Positions 50,961-60,582 of a stretch of DNA of 64,000 nucleotides are shown here, piece after piece. The position numbers and the translations under genes were made by a program. The stretch covers positions 620,001 to 684,000 of the forward strand of contig NZ_QMBQ01000002.1 in assembly GCF_003289965.1 (NCBI RefSeq). The letters run 5' to 3'. Under the pieces are notes generated by a model, which did no database searches, was not told the origin of the DNA, and saw only the letters and a program-made list of their open reading frames with translations. The stretch is from Mesorhizobium atlanticum. GTDB lineage: Bacteria; Pseudomonadota; Alphaproteobacteria; Rhizobiales; Rhizobiaceae. Every line of letters starts with the position of its first letter. The first letter of the stretch is position 1.

Positions 50961-52841
50961 ATGTTCCGCTGGTTTGAACAGAGGCTCGATCCGTTTCCCG
51001 CCGCGGAGCCGGTCGAGCCGCCGAAGACGCTGGTCGCGTTTTGCGTGCATTATACGCGCGGCGCCTGGCCCTACATCATCCTCGATGCAGTGCTGGTGAC
51101 GGCGATCGCCTTCACGGAAGTCTGGATGTTCGGCTTCCTCGGCCGCATCGTCGACTGGCTGTCGGCGCAGAACCGCGAAACCTTCCTGCAGACGGAGAGC
51201 TGGAAGCTTGCCGGCATGGCTTTCGTCGTGCTGTTCGCGCTGCCGGGCACGGTCTGGCTGCATTCGCTGCTCAACCAGCAGACGCTGATGGGCAACTATC
51301 CCATGCGCATCCGCTGGCAGGTGCATCGCTATCTGCTGAAACAGTCGATGGCCTTCTACCAGGATGAGTTCGCCGGCCGCATCGCCACCAAGCTGATGCA
51401 GACGGCGCTCGCCGTGCGCGAATGCGTCATCAAGCTGATCGACGTCTTGAACTACGTCATCGTCTATTTCATCGGCATGCTGTTCATCGTCGGCTCGGCC
51501 GACTGGCGGCTGGCGGCGCCGCTTGCCGTCTGGCTGGTCGGCTATATCGGGCTCTTGCGCTTTTTCATCCCGAGGTTGGGCAAGGTCGGCGAGGAGCAGG
51601 CCAATGCGCGCTCGACCATGACCGGCCGCGTCGTCGACAGCTACACCAATATCCAGACGGTGAAGCTGTTTTCGCATGCGCGCCGCGAGGCGACCTTTGC
51701 CAGGGAAGGCATGGCGAGCTTCCTCGACACAGTCTACCGCTCGATGCGGGTGGTGACGGTGCTCTATGGCCTGCTCTACATCCTGAACTCGCTGCTTCTG
51801 TTCTCCGTGACGGCGATCTCGCTGTGGCTGTGGCTCGGCCAGGCGGTCACGATAGGCGCCGTCGCCGTGGTCATCGGCCTGGTGCTCCGGATGTGGGGCA
51901 TGTCGCAGTGGATCATGTGGGAAATGTCGGGCCTGTTCGAGAATATCGGCACGGTGCAGGACGGCATCGCCTCGATCTCACTGCCGCGCCTGGTCGAGGA
52001 CAAGCCGGGCGCCAAGGACATCACGGTCAGCCAGGGCGAAATCCGCTTCGACGACGTCCGCTTCCATTACGGCAAGCAGAAGGGCGTCATCGAGAACCTG
52101 TCGCTCACCGTGAAGCCCGGCGAGAAGGTCGGCATCGTCGGCCGTTCCGGCGCCGGCAAGTCGACGCTGGTCAATCTGCTGCTGCGCTTCTACGACCTCG
52201 AAAGCGGCAGGATCCTCGTCGACGGCCAGGAGATCGCGGCGGTGACGCAGGATTCGCTGCGCGCGCAGATCGGCATGGTGACGCAGGACACCTCGCTGCT
52301 GCACCGCTCGGTGAAGGAGAACATCCTTTACGGCCGGCCGGACGCGACCGAGGAGATGCTCATCGAGGCGGCCCGGCGGGCCGAGGCGCTCGATTTCATC
52401 GGCAGGCTTTCGGACCACAATGGCCGCAAGGGCTTCGACGCCCATGTCGGCGACCGCGGCGTCAAACTGTCCGGCGGCCAGCGGCAGCGCATCGCGATCG
52501 CTCGCGTCATGCTGAAGGACGCACCTATCCTGATCCTCGACGAGGCGACCTCGGCGCTCGATTCGGAAGCCGAGGCGGCCATCCAGGAGAACCTCTACAG
52601 GCTGATGCAGGGCAAGACCGTCATCGCCATCGCGCACCGTCTGTCGACCATCGCGGCGATGGACAGGCTCGTCGTCATGGACAAGGGCCGCATCATCGAG
52701 GAAGGCTCGCATGAGGAGCTCGTCGCGAGGGGCGGGCTTTATGCCCAGCTCTGGCAGCGTCAGTCCGGCGGCTTCCTGCTCGATGACGCACCGGCCGACG
52801 CCGCCAACGATGCGATTGCCAAAGGTGAAGCCGCCGAATGA
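50961..52841 (+). CDS. ABC exporter, fused permease-ATPase (first of pair)
   Basis: 626 residues. Six membrane helices (about 37-320) are followed by an ATPase domain with Walker A GRSGAGKSTL (394-403), signature LSGGQRQRIAIARV and Walker B ILILDEATSALDS with the catalytic Glu. This is the MsbA/multidrug-type exporter layout. Its last codon overlaps the start of a second exporter gene (ATGA), so the two are probably subunits of a heterodimer. GTG 50952 would add three residues. Confidence 0.9.
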   Translation: MFRWFEQRLDPFPAAEPVEPPKTLVAFCVHYTRGAWPYIILDAVLVTAIAFTEVWMFGFLGRIVDWLSAQNRETFLQTESWKLAGMAFVVLFALPGTVWLHSLLNQQTLMGNYPMRIRWQVHRYLLKQSMAFYQDEFAGRIATKLMQTALAVRECVIKLIDVLNYVIVYFIGMLFIVGSADWRLAAPLAVWLVGYIGLLRFFIPRLGKVGEEQANARSTMTGRVVDSYTNIQTVKLFSHARREATFAREGMASFLDTVYRSMRVVTVLYGLLYILNSLLLFSVTAISLWLWLGQAVTIGAVAVVIGLVLRMWGMSQWIMWEMSGLFENIGTVQDGIASISLPRLVEDKPGAKDITVSQGEIRFDDVRFHYGKQKGVIENLSLTVKPGEKVGIVGRSGAGKSTLVNLLLRFYDLESGRILVDGQEIAAVTQDSLRAQIGMVTQDTSLLHRSVKENILYGRPDATEEMLIEAARRAEALDFIGRLSDHNGRKGFDAHVGDRGVKLSGGQRQRIAIARVMLKDAPILILDEATSALDSEAEAAIQENLYRLMQGKTVIAIAHRLSTIAAMDRLVVMDKGRIIEEGSHEELVARGGLYAQLWQRQSGGFLLDDAPADAANDAIAKGEAAE

Positions 52842-54721
52842 TGCAGGCCATCTATCGCTGGTTCGAGCATTGGGTCTACCCGTTCCGCGAGCCCGCGAAT
52901 CTGCGGCCGCCCGCCAGCGTCGGCGGGTTCCTTTGGCACTATGTCGGACAGGCGAAGCTCGCCTTCTTCGCCATGCTGATCATCGGCGGCATCGCGCCGC
53001 TGGTCGAGGCCGGTCTGTTCTATTTCGTCGGCAGGCTGGTCGACATCCTCGACCAGTTGCCCGGCGAGCGCAGCTGGCATGCGCTCTGGACCGCGGCCGG
53101 ACCCGAGCTGTTGTTCATGGGCGCGGTGGTGCTCGTCATCCGCACCGCCGTCGTCGGCCTGTCGGCGCTGGTCGATGAGCAGACCATCACGCCGGGCTTC
53201 TACAATCTGGTGCGCTGGCAGGCGCACCGGCATGTCTCGCGCCAGTCCTATGCCTTCTTCCAGAACGATTTCGCCGGCCGCATCGCCACAAAAGTCTGGC
53301 AGGCGGGGCAGGCGACGGGCGACCTGATGGAGAGCTTCATCGAGGTGGTCTGGTTCATGATCGTCTACACGGTCACGACGCTGGCGCTGGTCGCCGGGCT
53401 GGATCTCAGGCTGGCGGTCATGGTGGTGGTGTGGATCGCCGCGTTCGGCTGGCTGGCGAAGCTCTACCTGCCGGCAATCCGCAAGCATGCCGAGGCGACC
53501 GCCGAGGCCGGCTCGATGATCACCGGCCGCATCGTCGATTCCTATTCCAACGTGCAGACGCTGAAACTGTTTTCGGCCGATGGCGACGATCGCTACATCC
53601 GCAGCGGCTTCGACATCTATCTCGACGCGCTGCGGCCGTTCACGCGCCGCCTGACCGGCGTGCGCATGGCGCTGACCATGCTCTCCGGCGTCATGATCAC
53701 CGCGATTGCCGCCTTCGCCATCTATCTCTGGGTCGAAGGCTCGATCACCGTCGGCGCCGTTGCTTTCACCCTGTCGCTGGTGCTGAGGCTCAACATGCTG
53801 CTTGGGCGGCTGATGATGCAGCTCAACGGCATTTTGAGGAATCTCGGCGTGCTGGAGAATTCCAAGGCGCTGATCTCGCAGCCGCTCGGCCTGACCGACG
53901 CACCGGACGCCAAGGAACTGGTCGTGACCGGCGGCCGCATCGACGTCAGCAAGGTCATCTTCCACTACGGCAAAGGGGCAGGCGTGCTCGACGGCATCGA
54001 CCTCGTCGTGCGTCCGGGCGAGAAGGTCGGGCTCGTCGGTCCGTCCGGCGCCGGCAAGACGACCTTGGCCAATCTGATCCTGCGCCTCTACGACCTCGAA
54101 GGCGGCCAGATCCTGGTCGACGGCCAGGATATCGCGCATGTGACGCAGAACTCGCTGCGCGGCAATATCGGCGTCGTCAGCCAGGACACGGCGCTGTTCC
54201 ACCGCTCGCTACGCGACAACATCAAGCTCGGGATGCCGGACGCGACCGACGCGCAGGTGATCGCTGCGGCGAGAAAGGCCGAGGCGCATGACTTCATCCT
54301 GGGACTGCGCGACACCAGAGGCCGCGCCGGCTACGAGGCCTATGTCGGCGAGCGCGGCGTGAAACTCTCCGGCGGCCAGCGGCAGCGCGTCGCCATCGCC
54401 CGCGTGTTCCTCAAGGATGCGCCGATCCTGATTCTCGACGAGGCGACCTCGGCGCTCGATTCGGACATCGAGGCGGCGATCCAGGAAAATCTGACCCGGC
54501 TGATGGAGAACAAGACGGTGATCGCCATCGCGCACCGGCTCTCCACCATCGCAGCGCTAGACCGGCTGGTGGTGCTCGACGGCGGCCGCATCGTCGAACA
54601 GGGCACGCATGACGAGCTGGTGGCGCTCGACGGGCTCTATGCGCGGCTGTGGAAACGGCAGTCCGGCGGCTTCCTGTTCAACGAGGAAAGCGCGCTGGAA
54701 GAGACGCGGCCGGCGGAGTAG
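52838..54721 (+). CDS. ABC exporter, fused permease-ATPase (second of pair)
   Basis: 627 residues with the same plan as its neighbour and a similar N-terminus (YRWFEHWVYPFREPAN against RWFEQRLDPFPAAEP). It also has complete Walker A GPSGAGKTTL, signature LSGGQRQRVAIARV and Walker B with catalytic Glu, so both ATP sites of a heterodimer would be active. The substrate is unknown; the leader attenuator suggests a toxic or translation-affecting compound, but this is inference. Confidence 0.9.
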   Translation: MMQAIYRWFEHWVYPFREPANLRPPASVGGFLWHYVGQAKLAFFAMLIIGGIAPLVEAGLFYFVGRLVDILDQLPGERSWHALWTAAGPELLFMGAVVLVIRTAVVGLSALVDEQTITPGFYNLVRWQAHRHVSRQSYAFFQNDFAGRIATKVWQAGQATGDLMESFIEVVWFMIVYTVTTLALVAGLDLRLAVMVVVWIAAFGWLAKLYLPAIRKHAEATAEAGSMITGRIVDSYSNVQTLKLFSADGDDRYIRSGFDIYLDALRPFTRRLTGVRMALTMLSGVMITAIAAFAIYLWVEGSITVGAVAFTLSLVLRLNMLLGRLMMQLNGILRNLGVLENSKALISQPLGLTDAPDAKELVVTGGRIDVSKVIFHYGKGAGVLDGIDLVVRPGEKVGLVGPSGAGKTTLANLILRLYDLEGGQILVDGQDIAHVTQNSLRGNIGVVSQDTALFHRSLRDNIKLGMPDATDAQVIAAARKAEAHDFILGLRDTRGRAGYEAYVGERGVKLSGGQRQRVAIARVFLKDAPILILDEATSALDSDIEAAIQENLTRLMENKTVIAIAHRLSTIAALDRLVVLDGGRIVEQGTHDELVALDGLYARLWKRQSGGFLFNEESALEETRPAE

Positions 54722-54730
54722 AACGGCCCC

Positions 54731-55042
54731 ATGTCGGTACGCATGCCCACCAATTTCGGACGCTCAGGCGCGCAGGAAAGCGCGCTCGACCTGCTCGGCC
54801 ACGAAATCCTCGCCGAGAAAGCCGCAGCGCTTGGCCGCGCCGGCCAACGCGTGGAGGAAACCCTTGCCAGATTGCGCGAGGGTGGCGAAGGCGACCATCG
54901 CAACCGGCTGCTCAAGGAAGCGGCCGCGGCCGTCCACGCCTATTTCATCCAGCGCGAGCTTTGCGGTCTGCGCAAGCACGATGCGGTGATCCGCGAGTAC
55001 GATATACCCAGGGCCGTGCTGGTCAGGCTCGGCGCCAGCTAG
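54731..55042 (+). CDS. DUF6665 family small protein
   Basis: 103 residues, MSVRMPTNFGRSGAQESALD onward, helical, soluble. I match it to the rhizobial DUF6665 family. It starts nine bases after the second ABC exporter gene and probably belongs to its operon. It converges with the cupin gene. Function unknown. Confidence 0.75.
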   Translation: MSVRMPTNFGRSGAQESALDLLGHEILAEKAAALGRAGQRVEETLARLREGGEGDHRNRLLKEAAAAVHAYFIQRELCGLRKHDAVIREYDIPRAVLVRLGAS

Positions 55043-55048
55043 AACCAG

Positions 55049-55393
55049 TCATTCGAGCCATTCCGTGATGAAGTGGCCGTTCTCGTGGATGTCGGTGCTT
55101 TCGAGCGGACCGGGGCCGAGATTGGTGAATTTGTGCGGTGTGCCGGGCGGCACGATCAGGATCTGGCCGGCGGAAGCCTTGATTTCCCGGTCGCCGATCG
55201 TGAACAGGCCGGTGCCGGAACGGATCACGAAAATCTCCGCATAGGGGTGCTTGTGCAGGCGCGGGCCGGCGCCGATCTTTTCCTGATAGTTGAAGATCAG
55301 GCAGGAATTGGCGCCGAACTGGCCGCATTGCAGCTCGCCTTTCCAGCGGTCGGGGGCTTCGGCCCAGCTGTCGCGTTCGATGACATGCGCCAT
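55049..55393 (-). CDS. Cupin domain protein
   Basis: 114 residues. The two cupin motifs are visible: a partial first motif (RLHKHPYAEIFVIRSGTGLF) with His and Glu ligands, and the second (PPGTPHKFTNLG) with a His. It would bind a divalent metal. ATG 55393 (MAHVIERDSW) is the usual family start; upstream codons are not coding. Activity cannot be assigned. Confidence 0.87.
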   Translation of the reverse strand: MAHVIERDSWAEAPDRWKGELQCGQFGANSCLIFNYQEKIGAGPRLHKHPYAEIFVIRSGTGLFTIGDREIKASAGQILIVPPGTPHKFTNLGPGPLESTDIHENGHFITEWLE

Positions 55394-55704
55394 GGCCGGA
55401 CAATAGACCGGGCCAGGAGGGCATGTCGAGGCGAGCACCGGCCCGATTCGCCTTTGATTTTCCGTTGGTTCACGTTCCCAGCCGGCCCTGCGAGGGCAAG
55501 CCGGCGGCCACTGCTGCGCATCCCCGCGACAATCTGCCCTTGTGCCTTCACCCGTCTGGACAAAAACGGGCCGCACGCATAAACCGAAAATCCAAATGCC
55601 GGAGGAATTCGCTAGCCTGTTCGCCATGCGCTGTCGGGCAGGTGCGATTGAGCGGGGACAAGGCTCGGCCTCCGGTTAGGAAGAGGCGAAAGGATCAGGC
55701 ACCC
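55394..55704. other. 311-base intergenic region holding the petABC promoter
   Basis: It separates the divergent cupin and petA genes. No further gene, hairpin or repeat was recognised. The promoter of the cytochrome bc1 operon must be here. Confidence 0.5.
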
Positions 55705-56265
55705 GTGAGCGCAACCGACATCCACGATCCCAACCGTCGCGATTTTCTCTATGTAGCCACCGGCATGGCCGCCGTTGTCGGCGCCGGAGCCGTCGCGTGG
55801 CCGTTCATCGACCAGATGCGCCCCGACGCCTCGACGCTGGCTCTCGCTTCGGTCGAGGTCGACGTCTCCTCGCTGCAGCCGGGTTCTTCGCTGATCGTCA
55901 AGTGGCGCGGCAAGCCGGTGGTGGTGCGCAACCGCACCGAAAAGGAAATGAAGGACGGCGAAGCCGTCAATCTCGCCGATCTCAAGGACCCGATCGCGCG
56001 CAACGCCAACCTGCCGGCCGATGCGCCGGCGACCGACGCCAACCGCACCACGCCCGGCAAGGAGGCCTGGATGGTGATGGTGCAGGTCTGCACCCATCTC
56101 GGCTGCATCCCGCTCGGCCAGGAAGGCGATTTCGGCGGCTGGTTCTGCCCGTGCCACGGTTCGCAATACGACACCGCCGGCCGCATCCGCAAAGGTCCGG
56201 CGCCGGAGAACATGGCGATCCCGGTATTCAAGTTCATTTCCGATACCAAGATCCTTATCGGTTGA
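55705..56265 (+). CDS. petA: Cytochrome bc1 Rieske iron-sulfur subunit
   Basis: 186 residues from GTG 55705. A twin-arginine-like N-terminus ([20 protein letters not shown]) anchors it in the membrane; the [2Fe-2S] ligands are in CTHLGC and CPCHGSQYD. It takes electrons from ubiquinol. It is followed by petB after 16 bases and petC, the usual fbc order in alphaproteobacteria. Confidence 0.96.
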   Translation: MSATDIHDPNRRDFLYVATGMAAVVGAGAVAWPFIDQMRPDASTLALASVEVDVSSLQPGSSLIVKWRGKPVVVRNRTEKEMKDGEAVNLADLKDPIARNANLPADAPATDANRTTPGKEAWMVMVQVCTHLGCIPLGQEGDFGGWFCPCHGSQYDTAGRIRKGPAPENMAIPVFKFISDTKILIG

Positions 56266-56281
56266 GGCAGGGGACATTTCG

Positions 56282-57583
56282 ATGAGCGAGGGACACTCGA
56301 CCTATACGCCCAAGACCGGTATCGAGCGCTGGTTCGACGCGCGCATGCCGCTGCCGAGGCTGATCTATGACAGCTTCGTCGCCTATCCGGTGCCGCGCAA
56401 CCTCAACTACATGTGGACGTTCGGCGGCATCCTGTCGATCATGCTCGCCTCGCAGATCCTGACCGGCATCGTGCTGGCGATGCACTACACGTCCGACACC
56501 AATCTCGCCTTCGATTCGGTCGAGAAGATCATGCGCGACGTGAATTCGGGATGGCTCCTGCGCTATCTCCATTCCAACGGCGCCTCGTTCTTCTTCGTCG
56601 CCGTCTACATCCACATCTTCCGCGGCCTGTTCTACGGCTCCTACAAGGCGCCGCGCGAGCTGTTGTGGATCCTCGGCTGCATCATCTACCTCCTGATGAT
56701 GGCCACCGGCTTCATGGGCTATGTGCTGCCCTGGGGTCAGATGAGCTTCTGGGGCGCCACCGTCATCACCGGTTTCTTCAGCGCCATTCCGCTGGTCGGC
56801 AACTGGATCCAGCAGCTGCTGCTCGGCGGCTTCGCGGTCGACGATCCGACGCTGAACCGCTTCTTCGCGCTGCATTACCTCTTGCCGTTCATGATCGCCG
56901 GCGTCGTGGTGCTGCATATCTGGGCGCTGCATGTCGTGGGCCAGTCGAACCCGACCGGCATCGAGGTCAAGTCGAAGACCGACACCGTCGCCTTCACGCC
57001 CTACGCCACCATCAAGGACGCGTTCGGCATGATCGTGTTCCTGTTCTTCTTCGCCTATTTCGTCTTCTATCTGCCGAACTATCTCGGCCACCCGGACAAC
57101 TACACGGTCGCCAACCCGCTGAAGACGCCGGCCCATATCGTTCCGGAATGGTACTTCCTGCCGTTCTACGCGATCCTGCGCGCCATCACCTTCAACATCG
57201 GCCCGATCAACTCCAAGCTCGGCGGCGTGCTGTGCATGTTCGGCGCCATCGCCATGCTGTTCCTGGTGCCGTGGCTCGACACCTCCAAGGTGCGCTCGGC
57301 GGTCTACCGCCCGTGGTACAAGCTGTTCTTCTGGCTGTTCGTGGCGGACGCCATCCTGCTTGGATGGCTGGGCTCGCAGCCGGCGGAAGGCGCTTACGTG
57401 TTCATGGCGCAGATGGCGACGTTGTTCTACTTCGCCTTCTTCCTGGTCGTCATGCCGGTGCTCGGCCTGATCGAGACGCCGCGGAGGCTGCCGAACTCGA
57501 TCACCGAGGCGGTGCTGGAAAAGAACAAGGGCGGCAGCGGTCATCCGGCAGGCGCGACCGCCGCGCCGGAAACCAAGGGCTGA
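56282..57583 (+). CDS. petB: Cytochrome b of the bc1 complex
   Basis: 433 residues. Eight membrane helices; heme ligands lie in [14 protein letters not shown] and [20 protein letters not shown]; the quinol site motif [14 protein letters not shown] (about 285-300) is intact. A short Gly/Ala-rich tail ends the protein. ATG 56282 follows GGGGACATTTCG. It lies between petA and petC. Confidence 0.98.
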   Translation: MSEGHSTYTPKTGIERWFDARMPLPRLIYDSFVAYPVPRNLNYMWTFGGILSIMLASQILTGIVLAMHYTSDTNLAFDSVEKIMRDVNSGWLLRYLHSNGASFFFVAVYIHIFRGLFYGSYKAPRELLWILGCIIYLLMMATGFMGYVLPWGQMSFWGATVITGFFSAIPLVGNWIQQLLLGGFAVDDPTLNRFFALHYLLPFMIAGVVVLHIWALHVVGQSNPTGIEVKSKTDTVAFTPYATIKDAFGMIVFLFFFAYFVFYLPNYLGHPDNYTVANPLKTPAHIVPEWYFLPFYAILRAITFNIGPINSKLGGVLCMFGAIAMLFLVPWLDTSKVRSAVYRPWYKLFFWLFVADAILLGWLGSQPAEGAYVFMAQMATLFYFAFFLVVMPVLGLIETPRRLPNSITEAVLEKNKGGSGHPAGATAAPETKG

Positions 57584-57604
57584 GAATCTGAGGGGATTTT
57601 GGGT

Positions 57605-58459
57605 ATGAAAAAGATTCTCACCTCGCTGGCGCTGCTCGGCCTGGTGGTCGCGGGCACCGCGGCCATCGCTGCGGAAGAGCAGAACCCGGCCGCGCCGACG
57701 CATTTCCCGATCAACGAACCGAAGGAAATGAGCTGGAGCTTCGCCGGCCCGTTCGGTACCTATGACAAGGCGCAGCTGCAGCGCGGCCTCAAGGTCTACA
57801 AGGAAGTCTGCTCGGCCTGCCATTCGATGAACCTGGTGGCGTTCCGCACGCTCGAAGGGCTCGGCTATTCGGAAGCGCAGATCAAGACGCTGGCCGCTGG
57901 ATACACCATCCATGACGGCCCGAACGACGCCGGCGACATGTTCGACCGCCCCGGCAAGCCGTCGGATCATTTCCCGGCGCCGTTCCCGAACGAGCAGGCC
58001 GCGGCTTCCGCCAATGGCGGCGCCGCCCCGCCGGATATGTCACTGCTCGCCAAGGCGCGCGGCGTCGAGCGCGGCTTCCCGCGCTTCATCTTCGATATCT
58101 TCACCCAGTATGCGCAGGGCGGCCCGGATTACATCCATTCGCTGCTCACCGGCTACGACCAGACGCCGCCGGCCGGCATGGTGATCCCGGAAGGCACGCA
58201 CTACAATCCGTACTTCCTGTCCGGCGTGTCCTTGAAGATGCCGAAGCCGCTCTCGGATGGCCAGGTGACCTATGACGACGGCTCGCCGCAGACCGTCGAC
58301 CAGTATGCCCGTGACGTCTCGGCGTTTCTGATGTTTGCCGCCGAGCCGCATCTCGAGGACCGCAAGAAGACCGGCTTCCGCGTCATGGTCTTCCTGCTGC
58401 TCTTCGGCGCGCTGGTTTATATGACCAAGCGCCGCGTGTGGGCAGACGTCGCGCACTGA
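57605..58459 (+). CDS. petC: Cytochrome c1 of the bc1 complex
   Basis: 284 residues. Signal peptide (MKKILTSLALLGLVVAGTAA), heme motif CSACHSM (about 59-65) and a C-terminal anchor helix (VMVFLLLFGALVYMTKRR). The Met ligand is in the PPDMSLLAKAR region. It passes electrons to cytochrome c. The start ATG 57605 is preceded by GAGGGG. A strong terminator follows. Confidence 0.97.
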   Translation: MKKILTSLALLGLVVAGTAAIAAEEQNPAAPTHFPINEPKEMSWSFAGPFGTYDKAQLQRGLKVYKEVCSACHSMNLVAFRTLEGLGYSEAQIKTLAAGYTIHDGPNDAGDMFDRPGKPSDHFPAPFPNEQAAASANGGAAPPDMSLLAKARGVERGFPRFIFDIFTQYAQGGPDYIHSLLTGYDQTPPAGMVIPEGTHYNPYFLSGVSLKMPKPLSDGQVTYDDGSPQTVDQYARDVSAFLMFAAEPHLEDRKKTGFRVMVFLLLFGALVYMTKRRVWADVAH

Positions 58460-58483
58460 GCCGCGGTCAAATCGCAAAGTTTC

Positions 58484-58511
58484 AAAGGGCGCCCCGTGGC
58501 GCCCTTTTTTG
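58484..58511 (+). terminator. Intrinsic terminator of petABC
   Basis: AAAGGGCGCC (58484-58493) pairs perfectly with GGCGCCCTTT (58498-58507) around a four-base loop, followed by TTTTTTG. It ends 51 bases past the petC stop. Confidence 0.9.
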
Positions 58512-58601
58512 TTTCCCGGGACCGCGTCGATCCGGCAATGTCACATGGCCGTCATTGCGCATGGCGATCCTGGCTTGCCCCTACCTCAAAGGATCGTAGC
58601 C

Positions 58602-59297
58602 ATGAAAAGATTCGCGCCGCTCGCAGCCGTGTTGCTGCTTCTTGTCGCCAGCCCGGCCGTCCGCGCCGAGGACGCCCAACCTTTCGTTACCAATAAGGAC
58701 ATCGACCTGACGATGATCCTGCCGCCGCCGCCGGCCAACGATTCGGCCGAGACCAAGGCCGAGCTCGGTGAGGTGCTGACCCTGCAGGTGACGCGCACGC
58801 CCGAAATGGAAAAGCGCGCTATCGCCGATGCCAAAGAGGATGTCTGGCGCTTCGCTGATGTCATGGGACCGAAATTCAACAAGGAGACGCTGCCGAAGTT
58901 CAGCGCCTTCTTCGACCGCGTGGTGGCGACCGAAGGCGCGGTCGTCGACCCGGCCAAGGACATCTGGAAGCGTCCGCGCCCGCACCAGCTCAGCGACCTG
59001 GTCAAGCCGGTCGTCAAGCTGTCGAATTCCGGCTCCTGGCCGTCTGGGCATGCCACGGTCGGCACCATGATGGGCATCATCCTGTCCAACATGGTGCCGG
59101 AAAAGCGGGCCGAGATCATGGCCCGCGCCGCCGAATATGCCCATAACCGTGTGGTCGGCGGCATCCACTATCCGTCCGACATCGAGATGGGCAAGATTTC
59201 GGGCAGCGTGATTGCCGCGGTCCTGCTTAGCCGCCCCGATTTCAAGGCCGAGTACGAAGTGGCGCGCTCCGAGCTGCGCTCGGACCTCGGCATGTAG
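58602..59297 (+). CDS. Class A acid phosphatase, PAP2 family
   Basis: 231 residues with a signal peptide (about 1-20, ending AVRA). The phosphatase signature is complete: K-x6-RP in KDIWKRPRP, PSGH in SWPSGHAT and the S/N-R-x5-H-x3-D box as NRVVGGIHYPSD. Such periplasmic enzymes release phosphate from broad organic substrates. ATG 58602 follows AAAGGATCG. It is monocistronic, with terminators before and after. Confidence 0.92.
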   Translation: MKRFAPLAAVLLLLVASPAVRAEDAQPFVTNKDIDLTMILPPPPANDSAETKAELGEVLTLQVTRTPEMEKRAIADAKEDVWRFADVMGPKFNKETLPKFSAFFDRVVATEGAVVDPAKDIWKRPRPHQLSDLVKPVVKLSNSGSWPSGHATVGTMMGIILSNMVPEKRAEIMARAAEYAHNRVVGGIHYPSDIEMGKISGSVIAAVLLSRPDFKAEYEVARSELRSDLGM

Positions 59298-59322
59298 TTG
59301 CAAGGTAAGCGCCCGCTTTTCG

Positions 59323-59350
59323 AAGGGCGCCTGCGCAGGCGCCCTTTTCG
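59323..59350 (+). terminator. Terminator of the acid phosphatase gene
   Basis: AAGGGCGCCTG (59323-59333) pairs perfectly with CAGGCGCCCTT (59336-59346), followed by TTCG, on the plus strand. Confidence 0.8.
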
Positions 59351-59491
59351 TTACGGCCGAGGCCGGTCGGCGCCGATGCTTTGCCGGATGTGCTTGTCTC
59401 TGGCGCGACATCGCGGTAGCCCTTGTCGGTCGCGTCGGGCAGCAATGGCCGACGCCGCCAAATCCGACAGCCGGACACGCGGAAAGCCTCG

Positions 59492-60037
59492 ATGAAATCC
59501 TCCCTCGAAGACACGCTGCTTGCGGCCATCCGCACCATTCCGGATTACCCCAAGCCCGGCATATTGTTTCGCGACATCACCACGCTGCTTGGCGATGCCC
59601 GCGCCTTCCGCCGCGCCATCGACGAGCTGGTGCATCCCTATGCCGGGCTGAAGATCGACAAGATCGCCGGCATCGAGGCACGCGGCTTCATCCTTGGGGG
59701 TGCGGTGGCGCACCAGCTTTCTGCCGGCTTCGTGCCGATCCGCAAGAAGGGCAAGCTGCCCTACGAAACGGTGCGGGTTGCCTACAGCCTCGAATACGGC
59801 CTCGACGAGATGGAGATGCATAAGGACGGCGTCTCGCCCGGCGAGAAGGTGATCGTGGTCGATGACCTGATCGCCACCGGCGGCACTGCGGAAGCAGCGG
59901 TCAGGCTGCTGAGGCAAATCGGCGCCGACATCGTCGCCGCCTGCTTCGTCATCGACCTGCCGGACCTCGGCGGCCGCAAGAAGCTGGAGGCGCTCGGGGT
60001 GCCGGTCAGGACGCTGATCGGGTATGAGGGGCATTAG
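59492..60037 (+). CDS. apt: Adenine phosphoribosyltransferase
   Basis: 181 residues. The PRPP-binding loop is [16 protein letters not shown], and [10 protein letters not shown] and [16 protein letters not shown] are family segments. It salvages adenine to AMP. ATG 59492 is chosen because [20 protein letters not shown] is the family start; upstream codons do not look coding. Heptamer repeats follow its stop codon. Confidence 0.97.
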   Translation: MKSSLEDTLLAAIRTIPDYPKPGILFRDITTLLGDARAFRRAIDELVHPYAGLKIDKIAGIEARGFILGGAVAHQLSAGFVPIRKKGKLPYETVRVAYSLEYGLDEMEMHKDGVSPGEKVIVVDDLIATGGTAEAAVRLLRQIGADIVAACFVIDLPDLGGRKKLEALGVPVRTLIGYEGH

Positions 60038-60042
60038 TCGGT

Positions 60043-60118
60043 AGTGAATAGTGAATAGTGAATAGTGAATAGTGAAGGTGTGGTCGAGCACTACTCCCTA
60101 CTCACTACTCACTACTCC
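60043..60118. repeat. Inverted arrays of a 7-base repeat
   Basis: AGTGAAT occurs four times in tandem (60043-60070) plus a partial copy; then CTACTCC/CTACTCA units occur four times (60091-60118), their reverse complement TGAGTAG being close to the first unit. The second array runs into the end of the MaoC-like gene at 60112. Confidence 0.8.
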
Positions 60119-60582
60119 ACCTTCACCAGCACGGCGCTGTCGAATTCGATGACCTTGTCGCCGGTGGAGTCAAAACCTTCCGAGCGCAGCGTGAGCAGGT
60201 TCCAGCCCGGGCGTCCGGCGAGCGGGCGGTGGGCAAGCGCGGTGCGCGTGAAGGTCACCGTCTCGCCGGCATAGACCGGCTTCAGCCATTTGAGGTTGCG
60301 GAAGCCCGGCGAGGGGCCGAATTCGGGCTGCGGGCCTGGGCCGGTCCAGCGCACGCCCTCGGTCTCCATGCGCTTTTCGAGATTGTATTTCATCCAGGTG
60401 GCTGCGGTGTGCCAGCCGGAAGCGCAAAGCCCGCCGAGCACGCTCTTCCTTGCCGCCTCTTCATCGACATGGAATATCTGCGGGTCGTATTTTCTGGCAA
60501 ACGCCTTGATCTCGTCGGCCTCGAATTTGTGCGAGCCCAGCGTGACGGTTTCGCCGATCAGGAAGTATTCGTCGAGTGTCAT
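60112..60582 (-). CDS. MaoC-like dehydratase (copy 1)
   Basis: 156 residues with a hot-dog fold and the hydratase dyad in YDPQIFHVDEEAARKSVLGG (Asp and His). It hydrates 2-enoyl-CoA-type thioesters, or acts on a related acid. It starts within the stop of the second copy (four-base overlap), so the two form a unit, perhaps a heterodimer as in some MaoC pairs. Its last codons lie in the heptamer repeat array. Confidence 0.88.
   Translation of the reverse strand: MTLDEYFLIGETVTLGSHKFEADEIKAFARKYDPQIFHVDEEAARKSVLGGLCASGWHTAATWMKYNLEKRMETEGVRWTGPGPQPEFGPSPGFRNLKWLKPVYAGETVTFTRTALAHRPLAGRPGWNLLTLRSEGFDSTGDKVIEFDSAVLVKVE

Noticed and set aside
56255..57970. 571-residue minus-strand open frame over petB and petC
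   Set aside because: Antisense to cytochrome b and c1 genes; no motif.
60043..60118. CRISPR array
   Set aside because: The repeat unit is seven bases with no spacers and no cas gene is nearby.
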